Numbered from the stretch's first letter, positions 14,314 to 23,296 are shown. The stretch: DNA of 38,408 nt from Clostridia bacterium (GCA_009784985.1 WQXF01000009.1:1-38408); one strand, 5' to 3'. Numbers and translations: made by a program. The notes: generated from the sequence alone by a model not told the origin.

Positions 14314-14571
14314 ATGCGGCTGGATAAATACCTAAAGGTGTCCCGCATCATCAAGCGGCGTTCTGTGGCCAAAGAAGCCGGGGACGGCGGGCGTGTAACC
14401 ATCAACGGTAAACCGGCCAAGCCCGCCTCAGAGGTAAAACCGGGCGACGTGCTGGAGATCCGGTTTGGCGATAAATACAACCGGTACGAGGTGCTGGCCA
14501 TCAACGAGCGGGCCGCTAAGGCCGAGGCATCGTCCATGTATCGTGTGGTATTTGGCGAGGATGACTTATGA
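14314..14571 (+). CDS. rqcP: S4-domain ribosome-associated quality control protein RqcP (YabO)
   Basis: An 85-residue protein consisting essentially of one S4 RNA-binding domain: [35 protein letters not shown], then [14 protein letters not shown]. Length and sequence match YabO/RqcP of Bacillus, which binds stalled 50S subunits with RqcH and assists C-terminal alanine tailing of incomplete proteins. AGGAGG lies 6 nt before the ATG. The stop codon overlaps the ispDF start (ATGA), so it is the first gene of the rqcP-ispDF-glyS operon. The synteny yabN-hup-rqcP supports the call. No rqcH is in the window. Confidence 0.92.
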   Translation: MRLDKYLKVSRIIKRRSVAKEAGDGGRVTINGKPAKPASEVKPGDVLEIRFGDKYNRYEVLAINERAAKAEASSMYRVVFGEDDL

Positions 14572-15746
14572 ATTGGGCGGTACTCGTGGCAGGCGGGCGG
14601 GGGACCCGTTTGGGCCTGCCCCACAACAAGGCCTTTGAACCCCTGCTTGGGGAGCCGATGCTGGTCCTGTCGTTACGTGCCTTGCTTAACAGCAGCGCCT
14701 TCGGTGGCGTAACGGTGGTGGTGGGCGCGGGCGAGATATCCCAAACCGAGGCGCTGATCGCCGATGGCGCAGCCGCCGATGTACCCCTGCTTGTGGTAGA
14801 GGGGGGCAATGACCGGCAGGCCTCGGTACGGAACGGCCTGACCGCCATGCCGCCTGAGGTTACCCACGTGGCCGTACACGACGCGGCACGCCCCTTGGTG
14901 ACGCCTGAAGTCATTGCGGCCTGCCTTGCTTCAGCATTGAAGTTTGGAAGCGGTGTGGCGGCGGTGCCCCTCAAGGACACCATAAAGTGGGTGGATGACA
15001 AAGGCATGGTGTGCGAAACGCCGACGCGATCTAATCTGCGCGCGGTGCAAACCCCCCAAGCTTTTTGCGCCTCGTTGCTAAAGGAGGCCCACGAATGTGC
15101 GCGGCAATCTGGCCTGCACGCCACCGACGACGCCGCCCTGGTAGAAGCCATGGGTGTGTCCGTCCGGCTGGTGGAAGGCGACAGCGGAAACATCAAGGTC
15201 ACCACACCGGAGGATATCGCCATTGCCGAGGCCCTGCTGGCCCAACGAAAGCCGTTTTGCCCATCCTTCCGGATCGGCCAGGGTTACGATGTCCATAGGT
15301 TGGTGGAGGATCGCCCATTGATCCTGTGCGGCGTACACATCCCTTGGGAGCGCGGGCTGCTGGGCCACAGCGACGCCGACGTAGCCGCCCACGCCCTGTG
15401 CGATGCGGTGTTGGGCGCCGCCGGGCTGGGGGATATCGGCCAGCACTTTCCGGATACGGATCCGGCCTATGCCGGGGCGGATTCGCTGCTGCTGCTGGCA
15501 CAGGTTGTGCGAAAAGCCGCCGGCGCGGGGTATGACCTGGGCAATGCGGATGTAACCATCGTGGCGCAGCGGCCCAAACTAAAGGATTTTATGCCCCAAA
15601 TGGCGGATAACCTGGCACGGGCCTTGGGCGTAAACAAATCGCTGGTCAACGTAAAGGCTACGACTACAGAGGGATTGGGCTTTGAGGGCCGGGGCGAAGG
15701 CATCTCCGCCCAGGCCGTGGCGTTATTAATCAAAAGGGAGCAATGA
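14568..15746 (+). CDS. ispDF: Bifunctional IspD/IspF (isoprenoid precursor synthesis, MEP pathway)
   Basis: A 392-residue fusion. Residues 1-228 are IspD, the CTP-dependent MEP cytidylyltransferase ([47 protein letters not shown]). Residues 235-392 are IspF, the zinc-dependent MECDP synthase, with D241 and H243 (YDVHR), H275 (DADVAAHAL) and the C-terminal signature [20 protein letters not shown]. The enzyme performs the third and fifth steps of the MEP route; the intervening kinase IspE is not in the window. It overlaps rqcP by 4 nt and lies 2 nt before the chosen glyS start. Fusions of ispD and ispF occur in some Proteobacteria and some Clostridia. Confidence 0.95.
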   Translation: MNWAVLVAGGRGTRLGLPHNKAFEPLLGEPMLVLSLRALLNSSAFGGVTVVVGAGEISQTEALIADGAAADVPLLVVEGGNDRQASVRNGLTAMPPEVTHVAVHDAARPLVTPEVIAACLASALKFGSGVAAVPLKDTIKWVDDKGMVCETPTRSNLRAVQTPQAFCASLLKEAHECARQSGLHATDDAALVEAMGVSVRLVEGDSGNIKVTTPEDIAIAEALLAQRKPFCPSFRIGQGYDVHRLVEDRPLILCGVHIPWERGLLGHSDADVAAHALCDAVLGAAGLGDIGQHFPDTDPAYAGADSLLLLAQVVRKAAGAGYDLGNADVTIVAQRPKLKDFMPQMADNLARALGVNKSLVNVKATTTEGLGFEGRGEGISAQAVALLIKREQ

Positions 15747-15748
15747 AA

Positions 15749-17140
15749 ATGGCAGTAGAAAAAACCATGGACAAAATCGTGGCCCTGTGCAAAAATCGCG
15801 GGTATGTTTTCCCAGGATCGGAAATTTACGGCGGCTTGGCCAATACCTGGGATTACGGGCCCCTGGGCGTGGAGTTTCAAAACAACGTAAAAAAGGCCTG
15901 GTGGCGCAAATTTGTGCAAGAGAGCAAGCACAATGTGGGCGTGGATTGCGCAATTTTGATGAACCCCCAGGTGTGGGTGGCCTCCGGCCATGTGGGCAAC
16001 TTTAACGATCCGCTGATGGACTGCAAGGCCTGCAAGGCCCGGTTCCGTGCCGATAAGCTGATCGAAGATTTTGGCGTGGCCAAGGGTGAAGAGATACTCG
16101 CCGATGGCTGGAGCAACGACCGGATGGAGGGTTACATCGCCGAGCAAAAGGTACCCTGCCCCACCTGCGGCAAGCATGATTTTACCGGCATCCGCAAATT
16201 CAACATGATGTTTAAAACCTTTCAAGGCGTTACCGAAGAAAGCGCCAACGAAATCTATCTGCGTCCCGAAACCGCCCAAGGCATATTCGTAAACTACAAA
16301 AACACGCTGCGCAGTACCCGCCGCAAACTGCCCATGGGTATCGCCCAGATTGGCAAAGCCTTCCGTAACGAGATCACACCGGGCAATTTTACCTTTAGGA
16401 CGCGGGAATTTGAGCAAATGGAGCTGGAATTCTTCTGCAAGCCCGGCGAGGATTTGCAATGGTTCGACTACTGGCGCGGGTTCTGCCGGGACTGGCTGCT
16501 CTCCCTGGGCATGAAAGAGGAGCATCTGCGCCTGCGCGATCACAGTGCGGAAGAGCTGTCTCACTACTCAAAGGCCACCACCGACTTTGAGTATCTATTT
16601 CCCTTTGGCTGGGGCGAGCTGTGGGGCATTGCCGATCGCACGGATTTTGACCTAAAGCAACATCAGGAGCACGCCAACGAAAATATGGAGTACCTCGATC
16701 CCGTAACCAACGAACGCTACGTGCCATATGTGGTCGAGCCCTCCCTGGGCGTGGGCCGCGCGGCTCTGGCCTTTTTGTGCGATGCCTACGATGAAGAAGA
16801 GATCGCCGAGGGCGACACTCGTGTGGTGCTGCGCCTGCATCCCGCCCTGGCCCCGTACAAGGCATCGGTACTGCCGCTGCAAAAAAATAAGCTGGGCGAG
16901 CTGGCCGGTTCTGTGTACGACAAACTGGCCAAGCGGTTCAGTGTAGAATACGACGATACCGGCTCCATCGGCAAGCGCTACCGCCGCGCCGACGAGATCG
17001 GCACGCCCATGTGTATCACCGTGGACTTTGACACCGTGGAAAACGGCACCGTAACCGTACGCGACCGGGATACCATGGAACAGATACGCCTGCACATCGA
17101 TGAGTTGGCGGCCCATATCGAAGAGAGAATCGATTTTTAG
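15749..17140 (+). CDS. glyS: Glycyl-tRNA synthetase, single-chain dimeric type
   Basis: A 463-residue class II synthetase of the alpha2 type used by many Firmicutes, rather than the two-subunit GlyQ/GlyS type. Motifs include [20 protein letters not shown] (residues about 20-39), a zinc-binding pair CKACKAR and [11 protein letters not shown], motif 2 [14 protein letters not shown]...[38 protein letters not shown], motif 3 [15 protein letters not shown] and the C-terminal anticodon-binding domain from about 360. ATG 15749 fits the ribosome binding site AAGGGAG at 15734-15740 (8-nt gap) and the family start ([19 protein letters not shown]); ATG 15743 overlaps the ispDF stop and is the alternative. 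There is no T-box leader directly upstream because the gene is embedded in the operon. Confidence 0.96.
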   Translation: MAVEKTMDKIVALCKNRGYVFPGSEIYGGLANTWDYGPLGVEFQNNVKKAWWRKFVQESKHNVGVDCAILMNPQVWVASGHVGNFNDPLMDCKACKARFRADKLIEDFGVAKGEEILADGWSNDRMEGYIAEQKVPCPTCGKHDFTGIRKFNMMFKTFQGVTEESANEIYLRPETAQGIFVNYKNTLRSTRRKLPMGIAQIGKAFRNEITPGNFTFRTREFEQMELEFFCKPGEDLQWFDYWRGFCRDWLLSLGMKEEHLRLRDHSAEELSHYSKATTDFEYLFPFGWGELWGIADRTDFDLKQHQEHANENMEYLDPVTNERYVPYVVEPSLGVGRAALAFLCDAYDEEEIAEGDTRVVLRLHPALAPYKASVLPLQKNKLGELAGSVYDKLAKRFSVEYDDTGSIGKRYRRADEIGTPMCITVDFDTVENGTVTVRDRDTMEQIRLHIDELAAHIEERIDF

Positions 17141-17142
17141 GA

Positions 17143-17265
17143 CGGAACCCCTCCACCGCTCACGCGGTTCCCCTCCCTTTGGTAAGGACTACGACATGCA
17201 AATTAGCCGTTCGTGCTCTGCCTCTTTCGCCAAAGAAAGAAGGGTTGTCGTAGCGGGGGGGGGCC
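17143..17265. repeat. Dispersed repeat half-copy, inverted repeats and a nine-G tract
   Basis: CGGAACCCCTCCACCGCTCA (17143 on), followed by CGCGGTTCCCCTCCCTTT, matches the inverted terminal part of the element at 4951-5180 and contains the small hairpin ACCGC-TCAC-GCGGT. It starts 2 nt after the glyS stop. Next, CTACGACA (17189-17196) and TGTCGTAG (17246-17253) form an 8-bp inverted repeat that encloses CTCTTTC...GAAAGAAG. A run of nine G follows (17255-17263). Confidence 0.55.
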
Positions 17266-17348
17266 ATGAAATGGTGCTTGCTGCCTATCGAATCTACTAA
17301 TTCTACCACCGATTATCTGTTGGACATTGAAAGGAGGATTTCTTTAAA

Positions 17349-17969
17349 ATGAAAATACATGTAAGAACTACATGGATAATGAGTGTAATTTGTTTTGCTT
17401 CGTTATTAGGGGCATGGTGTTTAAGAGACAATACGTTTGAGTTGAGTATTTGTGCGGGCTTATTTGCAAGCGGAGTGCTTGTCCTTATTTCATCTATTGT
17501 GGCATATTTTGTTGAAAAACGTGAAGCTTTACTCTTTCTATCCAAAAGCATTGCAAAATATCAAAATGCAATATTAGATTTTATGCTTGATGATTCCCCT
17601 TTCCCTACTTGTGTTCTTTTGACCTTTCACAAGAAGCTATATAATATTCGAGCAGTTTACGATAACGACGTTGACATTACTTTTAGAAGAATACACTTTT
17701 TTTGCAGAAGGACCAAGACATGCGATAATATAAGAAAAATGTTTCAGTATATAGAAAGGGTCAACGTGGGTGTTAATAATGATATTGAAAAGCTCGACAA
17801 GGATAGAATAACCAAGCAGCAACTCGCTCCTACCATTGCAATGGATAAGACCCATTTTGGCAAGGCTTTTTCGGCAAATAACAAAAAAGACTATAAGGAA
17901 TTTGTTGCTCTATTTCACAAACTGCATGCAAAGTATAAAAACAGCAAATTCCTAACGCCTATCTCATGA
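17349..17969 (+). CDS. Hypothetical AT-rich membrane-anchored protein
   Basis: A 206-residue protein that I do not recognise. Residues 8-25 and 31-54 are two hydrophobic segments (IMSVICFASLLGAW; ICAGLFASGVLVLISSIVAYFV), followed by about 150 cytoplasmic, lysine-rich residues with predicted helices (KREALLFLSKSIAKYQNAILDFML; EFVALFHKLHAKYKNSKF). Codon use and composition are clearly AT-richer than every neighbour, and the gene lies behind a repeat cluster between two housekeeping operons, pointing to lateral acquisition. GAAAGGAGG lies 11 nt before the ATG. The stop of a possible 28-codon upstream frame (17266-17352) overlaps the start as ATGA. Cell-surface defence or toxin-type genes often look like this, but nothing proves such a role. 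Confidence 0.6.
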   Translation: MKIHVRTTWIMSVICFASLLGAWCLRDNTFELSICAGLFASGVLVLISSIVAYFVEKREALLFLSKSIAKYQNAILDFMLDDSPFPTCVLLTFHKKLYNIRAVYDNDVDITFRRIHFFCRRTKTCDNIRKMFQYIERVNVGVNNDIEKLDKDRITKQQLAPTIAMDKTHFGKAFSANNKKDYKEFVALFHKLHAKYKNSKFLTPIS

Positions 17970-18133
17970 AAAAATGACTATTGGAATCCTCAAAGTCTAT
18001 TTAGAAGAAAAAACTTTGGTAAGGCAGGCATTTCTATCAAATGTTTTATACATGACTGAAGGTAGTGTAAACTAGTGGCAAGAGTCAATGGGTAGATAAA
18101 TAGAGGGAATGGCCCTGGACTTAGCTGGCGCAG
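17970..18133. other. AT-rich intergenic remainder, possible small frame
   Basis: Between the AT-rich gene and the rimO promoter there is no convincing gene. A 33-codon frame (ATG 17974, beginning MTIGILKVYLEEKTLV) follows the stop closely but has no clear ribosome binding site or recognisable family. It could be a remnant of the acquired segment. Confidence 0.3.
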
Positions 18134-18162
18134 TTGACAAACAGAAAAAATCGCGACATAAT
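18134..18162 (+). promoter_or_regulatory. Sigma-A promoter of rimO-pgsA-cinA
   Basis: TTGACA (18134-18139), a 17-nt spacer and CATAAT (18157-18162) lie 39 nt before the GTG start at 18202. A small hairpin GAGAA...TTCTC (18165-18180) follows in the leader. Confidence 0.75.
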
Positions 18163-18201
18163 TAGAGAAAAAATGTTCTCATAAATAAAAGGAGTCTCCC
18201 T

Positions 18202-19518
18202 GTGACATCAATCGGCGTCGTATCTTTAGGTTGCAGCAAAAACCGGGTGGATACCGAGCAAATGCTTGGTTTGCTTGTTGCGGCGGGTTATTGCATCGAA
18301 CCCGACCCGGCCAAGGCACAGATCATCATCGTCAACACCTGCGGCTTTATTGAGCCGGCCAAGCAGGAGTCCATCGATGCCATACTGGACATGGCCCGCT
18401 ATAAAAAAACCGGGCGCTGCAAGCTGCTGCTGGTTACGGGCTGCCTGTCCCAGCGTTATGCCGCCGAGCTTTACGAGCAGATGCCGGAGATCGACGGGTT
18501 GCTGGGTGTTGGGCAGTACGATAGGCTGATGGAGTTGATCGGCAACGCCGAACAGGGCGAAAGGCCGTCGTTTACTGCACCATGCGCCGATTTTTTTGAG
18601 GGCGGCGAACGTGTCCTTACCACCCCATCCTACAGCGCTTATGTCAAAATCGGTGAGGGCTGCGACAACCGGTGCAGTTACTGCGCCATCCCGCTGATCC
18701 GTGGCCCGTATCGTTCCCGCCCCATGGCCGCCATATTGAGAGAGATGGAGCGGCTGGCCGAGCGTGGTGTTAAGGAATTCACCCTGGTATCCCAAGATAC
18801 GACCCGTTATGGAACGGATTTTGGCTCCGGTGAAAGCCAGTTGCCTGTTTTGCTTCAGGAGGCGGCGGCGTTGCCTGGGGTAGAATGGCTGCGGGCGCTG
18901 TATTGTTACCCCGCCCGTGTAAACGAGGCGCTGTTGGACGCCCTTGCGGCCTTACCCAATGTGTGCGGCTACCTGGATATACCCATCCAGCACATCGTGC
19001 CCCGGCTCCTTACCGCCATGAACCGCCACGGTACCGCCGCCCACATCCGGTGGGTGATCCAGGACGCCAGGGCCCGGAACCTGGCGCTGCGCACCGCCAT
19101 CATCGTGGGTTTCCCCGGCGAGACAGAGGCCGACTTTGCCGAACTCCTTGATTTTGTTGCCCAAGCAAAGTTCGATCGCCTGGGGGCTTTCGCCTTCTCG
19201 CCCGAGGAGGATACCCCCGCCGCCGCACTGCCGGATCAGGTGCCCGATGAAGTAAAACAAGAGCGGCTGGATAAGTTGATGTCCCTTCAGCAAGGGATCT
19301 CGGCGGAACGCAACGCCTTGCGTGTGGGCTCCGCCTGCCGTGTGCTAACCGAGGGTAGGCGGGCCGATGGCCTGTATTGGGGGCGTTCCCCCTGGGAAGC
19401 CCCGGAGATCGACGGCCACATCCTGTTCCGCTCGGCTATGCCCTTACAGCCAGGCGATTTTGCCACGGTGGGCATCACCGATTCGTTAGCTTATGATTTG
19501 ATAGGAGAAACAGTATGA
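18202..19518 (+). CDS. rimO: Ribosomal protein S12 methylthiotransferase RimO
   Basis: A 438-residue radical-SAM enzyme of standard length. The N-terminal UPF0004 domain carries the auxiliary cluster cysteines C11, C47 and C81 (VSLGCSKN; VNTCGFI; TGCLSQ). The radical-SAM cluster is C154-x3-C158-x2-C161 (GEGCDNRCSYCAIP). A TRAM-like RNA-binding domain ends the protein. IPQHI-type residues (YLDIPIQHIVPRLL) and RTAIIVGFPGE are family signatures that favour RimO over the tRNA enzyme MiaB. It adds a methylthio group to an aspartate of ribosomal protein S12. It starts at GTG 18202, 7 nt after AAGGAG. The stop overlaps pgsA as ATGA. Confidence 0.96.
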   Translation: MTSIGVVSLGCSKNRVDTEQMLGLLVAAGYCIEPDPAKAQIIIVNTCGFIEPAKQESIDAILDMARYKKTGRCKLLLVTGCLSQRYAAELYEQMPEIDGLLGVGQYDRLMELIGNAEQGERPSFTAPCADFFEGGERVLTTPSYSAYVKIGEGCDNRCSYCAIPLIRGPYRSRPMAAILREMERLAERGVKEFTLVSQDTTRYGTDFGSGESQLPVLLQEAAALPGVEWLRALYCYPARVNEALLDALAALPNVCGYLDIPIQHIVPRLLTAMNRHGTAAHIRWVIQDARARNLALRTAIIVGFPGETEADFAELLDFVAQAKFDRLGAFAFSPEEDTPAAALPDQVPDEVKQERLDKLMSLQQGISAERNALRVGSACRVLTEGRRADGLYWGRSPWEAPEIDGHILFRSAMPLQPGDFATVGITDSLAYDLIGETV

Positions 19519-20057
19519 ATTTGCCCAACAAGCTCACCCTGCTCCGCGTGGCGCTGGTGCCGGTGTACCTAATCTTGTTGGCCCTAGCCCCCCGGTGGAC
19601 AGCCTGGGCCGCGTTGGCGGTGTTTGCCGTGGCGGCCCTTACCGACTTGCTGGACGGCAAGCTGGCCCGTGCCCGGAATCAGGTGACCAACTTTGGCAAA
19701 TTTATGGATCCCATTGCAGACAAGCTGCTGGTGATCCCGGCCATGGTGCTGATGGTATCCCAGGATGGGCTGGTTCCAGCCTGGGTGTGCATCGTATGCG
19801 TGGCGCGGGAGTTTATCGTTTCCGGGCTGCGGGCGGTGGCGGCGGAGCGGGGCGTGGTGATCCCGGCTGGGCAATGGGGCAAAATCAAGGCGGCGGCGCA
19901 GATGGCCGCCATCATGCTGCTTACCGTCAATCTACCGGCCTTGGGCTGGCTCAACGTAGCCACGCTGTATGTGGCTACGGCCCTCACCGTGCTTTCCTGC
20001 GTGTTATATCTGTGGGAGGGATGGCATGTGCTGGGGGATGGGGAGGCGGTGCAATGA
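19515..20057 (+). CDS. pgsA: CDP-diacylglycerol-glycerol-3-phosphate 3-phosphatidyltransferase
   Basis: A 180-residue integral membrane enzyme making phosphatidylglycerol phosphate, the committed step to anionic phospholipids. The CDP-alcohol phosphotransferase motif D(x2)DG(x2)AR(x8)G(x3)D(x3)D is complete: D44, D47, G48, A51, R52, G61, D65 and D69. About six hydrophobic segments are visible, and the start MNLPNKLTLLRVALVP is typical. It is coupled to rimO and cinA by 4-nt ATGA overlaps at both ends. The order rimO-pgsA-cinA is frequent in Firmicutes. Confidence 0.96.
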   Translation: MNLPNKLTLLRVALVPVYLILLALAPRWTAWAALAVFAVAALTDLLDGKLARARNQVTNFGKFMDPIADKLLVIPAMVLMVSQDGLVPAWVCIVCVAREFIVSGLRAVAAERGVVIPAGQWGKIKAAAQMAAIMLLTVNLPALGWLNVATLYVATALTVLSCVLYLWEGWHVLGDGEAVQ

Positions 20058-21304
20058 TCGCGGAGATACTGTCCATCGGCACCGAGTTGCTGCTGGGGCA
20101 GATTGTGAACACCGACGCACAATACCTGTCCCGTGAGTTGGCGGCCTTGGGCATCGACGTATACCATCATTGCACCGTAGGCGATAACCCGGTTCGCCTG
20201 CGGGAGGCCCTGGCTACTGCCTTGGCCCGTGCCGATACGGTGATTACAACCGGTGGCCTGGGGCCCACTGCCGACGATTTGAGCAAAGAGATCGTAGCCG
20301 AGTTTTTTGGCTTGCCTATGGAGGAGGACGTGGCCTCGTTGGAAGCGATGAGCCGCTTTTTTGTCAGCCTGGGCCGGGAGATGACACCCAACAACCGCAA
20401 GCAAGTGTACTTCCCCCAGGGAGCGATCATATTGCCCAACGAGCGGGGCACCGCGCCGGGCTGCATCGTAGAGCAGGACGGAAAACGTGTGATTCAGTTG
20501 CCTGGTCCGCCACGGGAGTTGGAACATATGTTTCAACGGTCGGTGATGCCCTATCTGCGGGGCAAGGGCAGTCGTTGCACAACCTCCCGCTATATACGCA
20601 TATTTGGCCTGGGAGAATCCGAGGTGGAGACCCGGGTACGCCACCTGATCGATGCCCAGAGCGCCGTAACCATCGCGACGTATTGCAGCCTGGGCGAGGT
20701 GCAGCTGCGGGTGACCGCTCAAGCCGGCACAACATCGGATGCCCTTGTGCTCATTGCTCCGGTGGAGGCCGCATTAATCGAACTGCTAGGCTCAGCCGTA
20801 TACGCTGTGAGCGATACCGCTGAAGACAGCCTGGCTCACTACGCCGTGTCAGCGCTGCTGGAGGCTGGAAAAACCGTGGCCGTGGCCGAATCCTGCACCG
20901 GGGGGTTGGTAACGGCTTCATTGGTGGAGGTGCCCGGCGTTTCTGCTGTGCTGCTGGAGGGAAACATCACCTACAGCAACGCCGCTAAAAAACGTTGCCT
21001 GGGGGTTTGTGAGCACACGTTAAAGGCCTACGGCGCGGTAAGCGAACAAACCGCACGGGAGATGGCTGAAGGTCAGCGCGTCGCCTCTGGCGCGGACATT
21101 GCCGTGGCTACCACCGGCATCGCCGGGCCCGATGGCGGCTCACCCCAAAAGCCGGTGGGGCTTGTATACGTGGCGGTTGCCACTGCCCAGGGTACACAAA
21201 TAAAACCCCTCCGGCTCACGGGGGATCGCAATCGCATCCGCTGGCTGGCTACCCTTCACGCGCTGAATGGTATTCGGTTGGCGGCGATAGCCTCACGCGA
21301 ATAA
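20054..21304 (+). CDS. cinA: CinA: competence/damage-inducible protein, putative NMN amidase
   Basis: A 416-residue two-domain protein. The N-terminal MoaB/MogA-like COG1058 domain (about 1-170: EILSIGTELLLGQIVNTDAQYL; TGGLGPTADD; PGPPRELEHMF) probably has ADP-ribose pyrophosphatase activity. The C-terminal CinA domain (about 260-416: AVAESCTGGLVTASLVEVPG; GNITYSNAAKKR; TTGIAGPDGGSPQKPVG) is the nicotinamide-nucleotide amidase that recycles NMN. ATG 20054 overlaps the pgsA stop. In many Firmicutes cinA is followed by recA, but here recA is absent. Instead the gene runs convergently into ccdA with a 12-nt overlap of coding sequence, which implies a local rearrangement. Confidence 0.95.
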   Translation: MIAEILSIGTELLLGQIVNTDAQYLSRELAALGIDVYHHCTVGDNPVRLREALATALARADTVITTGGLGPTADDLSKEIVAEFFGLPMEEDVASLEAMSRFFVSLGREMTPNNRKQVYFPQGAIILPNERGTAPGCIVEQDGKRVIQLPGPPRELEHMFQRSVMPYLRGKGSRCTTSRYIRIFGLGESEVETRVRHLIDAQSAVTIATYCSLGEVQLRVTAQAGTTSDALVLIAPVEAALIELLGSAVYAVSDTAEDSLAHYAVSALLEAGKTVAVAESCTGGLVTASLVEVPGVSAVLLEGNITYSNAAKKRCLGVCEHTLKAYGAVSEQTAREMAEGQRVASGADIAVATTGIAGPDGGSPQKPVGLVYVAVATAQGTQIKPLRLTGDRNRIRWLATLHALNGIRLAAIASRE

Positions 21305-22027
21305 CCTGCTCCAATACCCAAACGCCCCCGCGGCCATCAACACCCCAAAGGCGATCAACATTGCGCCGCTGATCCATTGAATGGTGCGCTGGCGGCGTTT
21401 GAGCCAGGTGAGCGCGCCGCTTAGCCGGTGATAGAGCAGGGCCAGCAATAAAAAGGGAATCCCCAGCCCCAAGGAAAAAAACAATAACATCAGCATCCCC
21501 GCGGGCAGCGACGCGGTTCCGCCTGCCATGGTGAGGGCCGCGCCCAGGTACACGCCTGCGCAGGGCATCCAGGTGACGGCCAGCGCCGCGCCAAAGGCCA
21601 CGGCCCGCAGGGGTGTTAGGGATTTGGAAGCGAGGGCCTGCGCCAGAGATGGGCGGCTCCTGCTGCGGTTTTGTTTTAGAAACAGTCTTTGCCCAAAAGA
21701 AAAAGCGCCCAAGGCATGGAGCCCCATCAGGATCAGCGCCAACCCACCCAGGCGGGTCAGCAACACCTGGTGGGTGTTCAGCAAACGGCCCAATGCCGTG
21801 GCCACTGCGCTCAGCGCCATAAATAACAACGTAAAACCCAACACAAAACCGGCTGTATTCAGCAGGGTTTGCCTACGGCTATTTTGGCCCCCGCCGCCCA
21901 GGTACAGCAAATACACCGGGATCATGGGCAGCACACAAGGCGAAAGGAAGGCGGCCAGGCCTTCCACAAATACCAGGGCAAGCATACCCGGCGAAAACGC
22001 CGGGGCGGACAAAAACTGGCCGATCAT
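21293..22027 (-). CDS. ccdA: CcdA/DsbD-like transmembrane thiol-disulfide carrier
   Basis: A 244-residue membrane protein with six hydrophobic segments. The two functional cysteines are in the expected places: C31 (FLSPCVLPMIP) and C156 (TWMPCAGVYLG). It shuttles electrons from cytoplasmic thioredoxin to extracytoplasmic thiol proteins. It is the third gene of the minus-strand operon and overlaps the TlpA-like gene by ATGA, so the likely partner receiving its electrons is that protein. Its 3' end overlaps the cinA 3' end by 12 nt on the other strand; no terminator separates them. Confidence 0.93.
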   Translation of the reverse strand: MIGQFLSAPAFSPGMLALVFVEGLAAFLSPCVLPMIPVYLLYLGGGGQNSRRQTLLNTAGFVLGFTLLFMALSAVATALGRLLNTHQVLLTRLGGLALILMGLHALGAFSFGQRLFLKQNRSRSRPSLAQALASKSLTPLRAVAFGAALAVTWMPCAGVYLGAALTMAGGTASLPAGMLMLLFFSLGLGIPFLLLALLYHRLSGALTWLKRRQRTIQWISGAMLIAFGVLMAAGAFGYWSRLFA

Positions 22028-22518
22028 GTGTTATCTTCCAACAGGGCGATGATCTGGTCCATGGGCATGGAACCGATGGTTCCGCCTTTGATATACCCTG
22101 CTTCGTTGATGATCACCGTCACCGGGAGGTAGTTGCTACCGATCCACCCAAAAACCTCACCGCCTTCATCGTACAGCACCGGCAGGGTATAGCCATGGCG
22201 CTCCACAAAGGCCGCGCACGAATCCCGAGTCTCCCGCACGCCGTCCGTTAGGTTCACGGCCCATACCTCACCGGGGAAGTCGTTTTCCAGCATCCACTCT
22301 TGCAGGGCTTGTTTTTCGGGCAAACCCTGCACGCAGGCGGGACACCAGGTAGCCCAGAAGTACAATACAATCTGCCGCCCCTCAAAATCGGAAAGGGACA
22401 CGTCTTCGCCAGAAATGCTGGCCAGCGTAAAATCGGGCATCTGAACGGGTTCATCGGCCAGCGCCCCAACCGCAAAGGCCAGGCAGCAGCACAACAATAG
22501 CGCGCCTATCTTTTTCAT
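22024..22518 (-). CDS. Exported TlpA/ResA-like thioredoxin-family protein
   Basis: A 164-residue protein with a signal peptide (KKIGALLLCCCLAFAVGALA) and a thioredoxin fold of the AhpC/TSA-TlpA type (MPDFTLASISGEDVSLSDFEG). The active site is WCPAC (C59, C62) and the cis-proline segment is YLPVTVI. It should act outside the membrane as a thiol reductase or a redox partner kept reduced by CcdA, encoded next to it with a 4-nt overlap. The start at 22518 sits 9 nt after AAGGG. The ATG two codons upstream (22524) overlaps the preceding stop as ATGA and is a real alternative. Three consecutive cysteines in the signal peptide are unusual but are not followed by a proper lipobox. Confidence 0.9.
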   Translation of the reverse strand: MKKIGALLLCCCLAFAVGALADEPVQMPDFTLASISGEDVSLSDFEGRQIVLYFWATWCPACVQGLPEKQALQEWMLENDFPGEVWAVNLTDGVRETRDSCAAFVERHGYTLPVLYDEGGEVFGWIGSNYLPVTVIINEAGYIKGGTIGSMPMDQIIALLEDNT

Positions 22519-22520
22519 AA

Positions 22521-23261
22521 TCATTTCCCTTCCAAACGGTGGAGCTCCTTCTGCACCTGATGCAGCTCCTCCAGGGTGTTGACGCCCCAGGTCTCCTCCA
22601 GCCGCGCGGTGTGCACCACATGCTGCTTGAGGCCGTCGCGCACCATCACGTCGATGATGCCCGTTAAATAATACTCCCCCTTGGGGTTGTTGTTGTCAAC
22701 TTGATCCAGGTACTTCCACATAGATTGCGAATCCAGAACCTGGATGCCCACGTTCACCTCGTCGATGAGCCTTTCTTGGGGCGTGCACGCGCTTTCTTCC
22801 ACGATGCGGATCAGTTGGCCGTTTTCGTCCCGGATCAGGCGGCCAAAGGCGGGGATGGGGTGTATATGCGCCGCCAGCAGCGTGTTGGCCGCCCGGTGCT
22901 CCGCGTGCTCACGGAACATGCTTTGATAGGTCTCGCGGCTGAGCAGGGGCATATCGCAATAGAGCACCATGATGTCGCCATCGTAGTCGCCAAACACGGC
23001 CCGGGCATACTTGGTGGCATGGGCGGTGCCCTGCTGTTCGGTTTGCTCTACATAGTGATAGGCCGGGCCCAACTCTTCCTTCACCTTGTGGCCCAGGTAA
23101 CCGACTACAATACAAATGTCCTGAGGCGCCAGAAAATCGATGTTTTCCAGCACATAAGAGATCAGCGGGCGGCCATTGGCCAGCCGCAGTGCCTTGGGCA
23201 GATCGGCGGCTTCGCTGCCTATGCGGGTACCTTTTCCCGCCGCCAATATAATGGCTTTCAT
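22521..23261 (-). CDS. GlmU-N-like sugar nucleotidyltransferase
   Basis: A 246-residue NTP transferase. The N-terminal signature KAIILAAGKGTRIGS, followed by K23 (LPKALRLANGRPL), and LYCDMPLL (metal-binding aspartate), FGRLIRDENGQLIRIVEE and EVNVGIQVLD match the uridylyltransferase half of GlmU (UDP-GlcNAc pyrophosphorylase). The left-handed beta-helix acetyltransferase half is absent, as in several stand-alone clostridial homologues. It probably charges a sugar-1-phosphate for cell-envelope glycans; the exact sugar is unclear. It leads the operon with the TlpA-like and ccdA genes. The operator-like palindrome and promoter upstream suggest regulated expression. Confidence 0.85.
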   Translation of the reverse strand: MKAIILAAGKGTRIGSEAADLPKALRLANGRPLISYVLENIDFLAPQDICIVVGYLGHKVKEELGPAYHYVEQTEQQGTAHATKYARAVFGDYDGDIMVLYCDMPLLSRETYQSMFREHAEHRAANTLLAAHIHPIPAFGRLIRDENGQLIRIVEESACTPQERLIDEVNVGIQVLDSQSMWKYLDQVDNNNPKGEYYLTGIIDVMVRDGLKQHVVHTARLEETWGVNTLEELHQVQKELHRLEGK

Positions 23262-23296
23262 AACAAATGCACTCCATTTCTATACAAAAAAATACC

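Noticed and set aside
15700-15748. T-box leader for glyS
   Set aside because: Only the ispDF 3' end lies upstream; there is no room for specifier or antiterminator stems.
15467-16564. Long minus-strand open frame opposite ispDF and glyS
   Set aside because: Both plus-strand genes are unmistakable; the reverse frame has no recognisable domain and results from codon bias in GC-rich sequence.
19595-20053. N-terminal extension of cinA over pgsA
   Set aside because: pgsA occupies the region in another frame with its complete catalytic motif, and cinA homologues start at the ATG at 20054.
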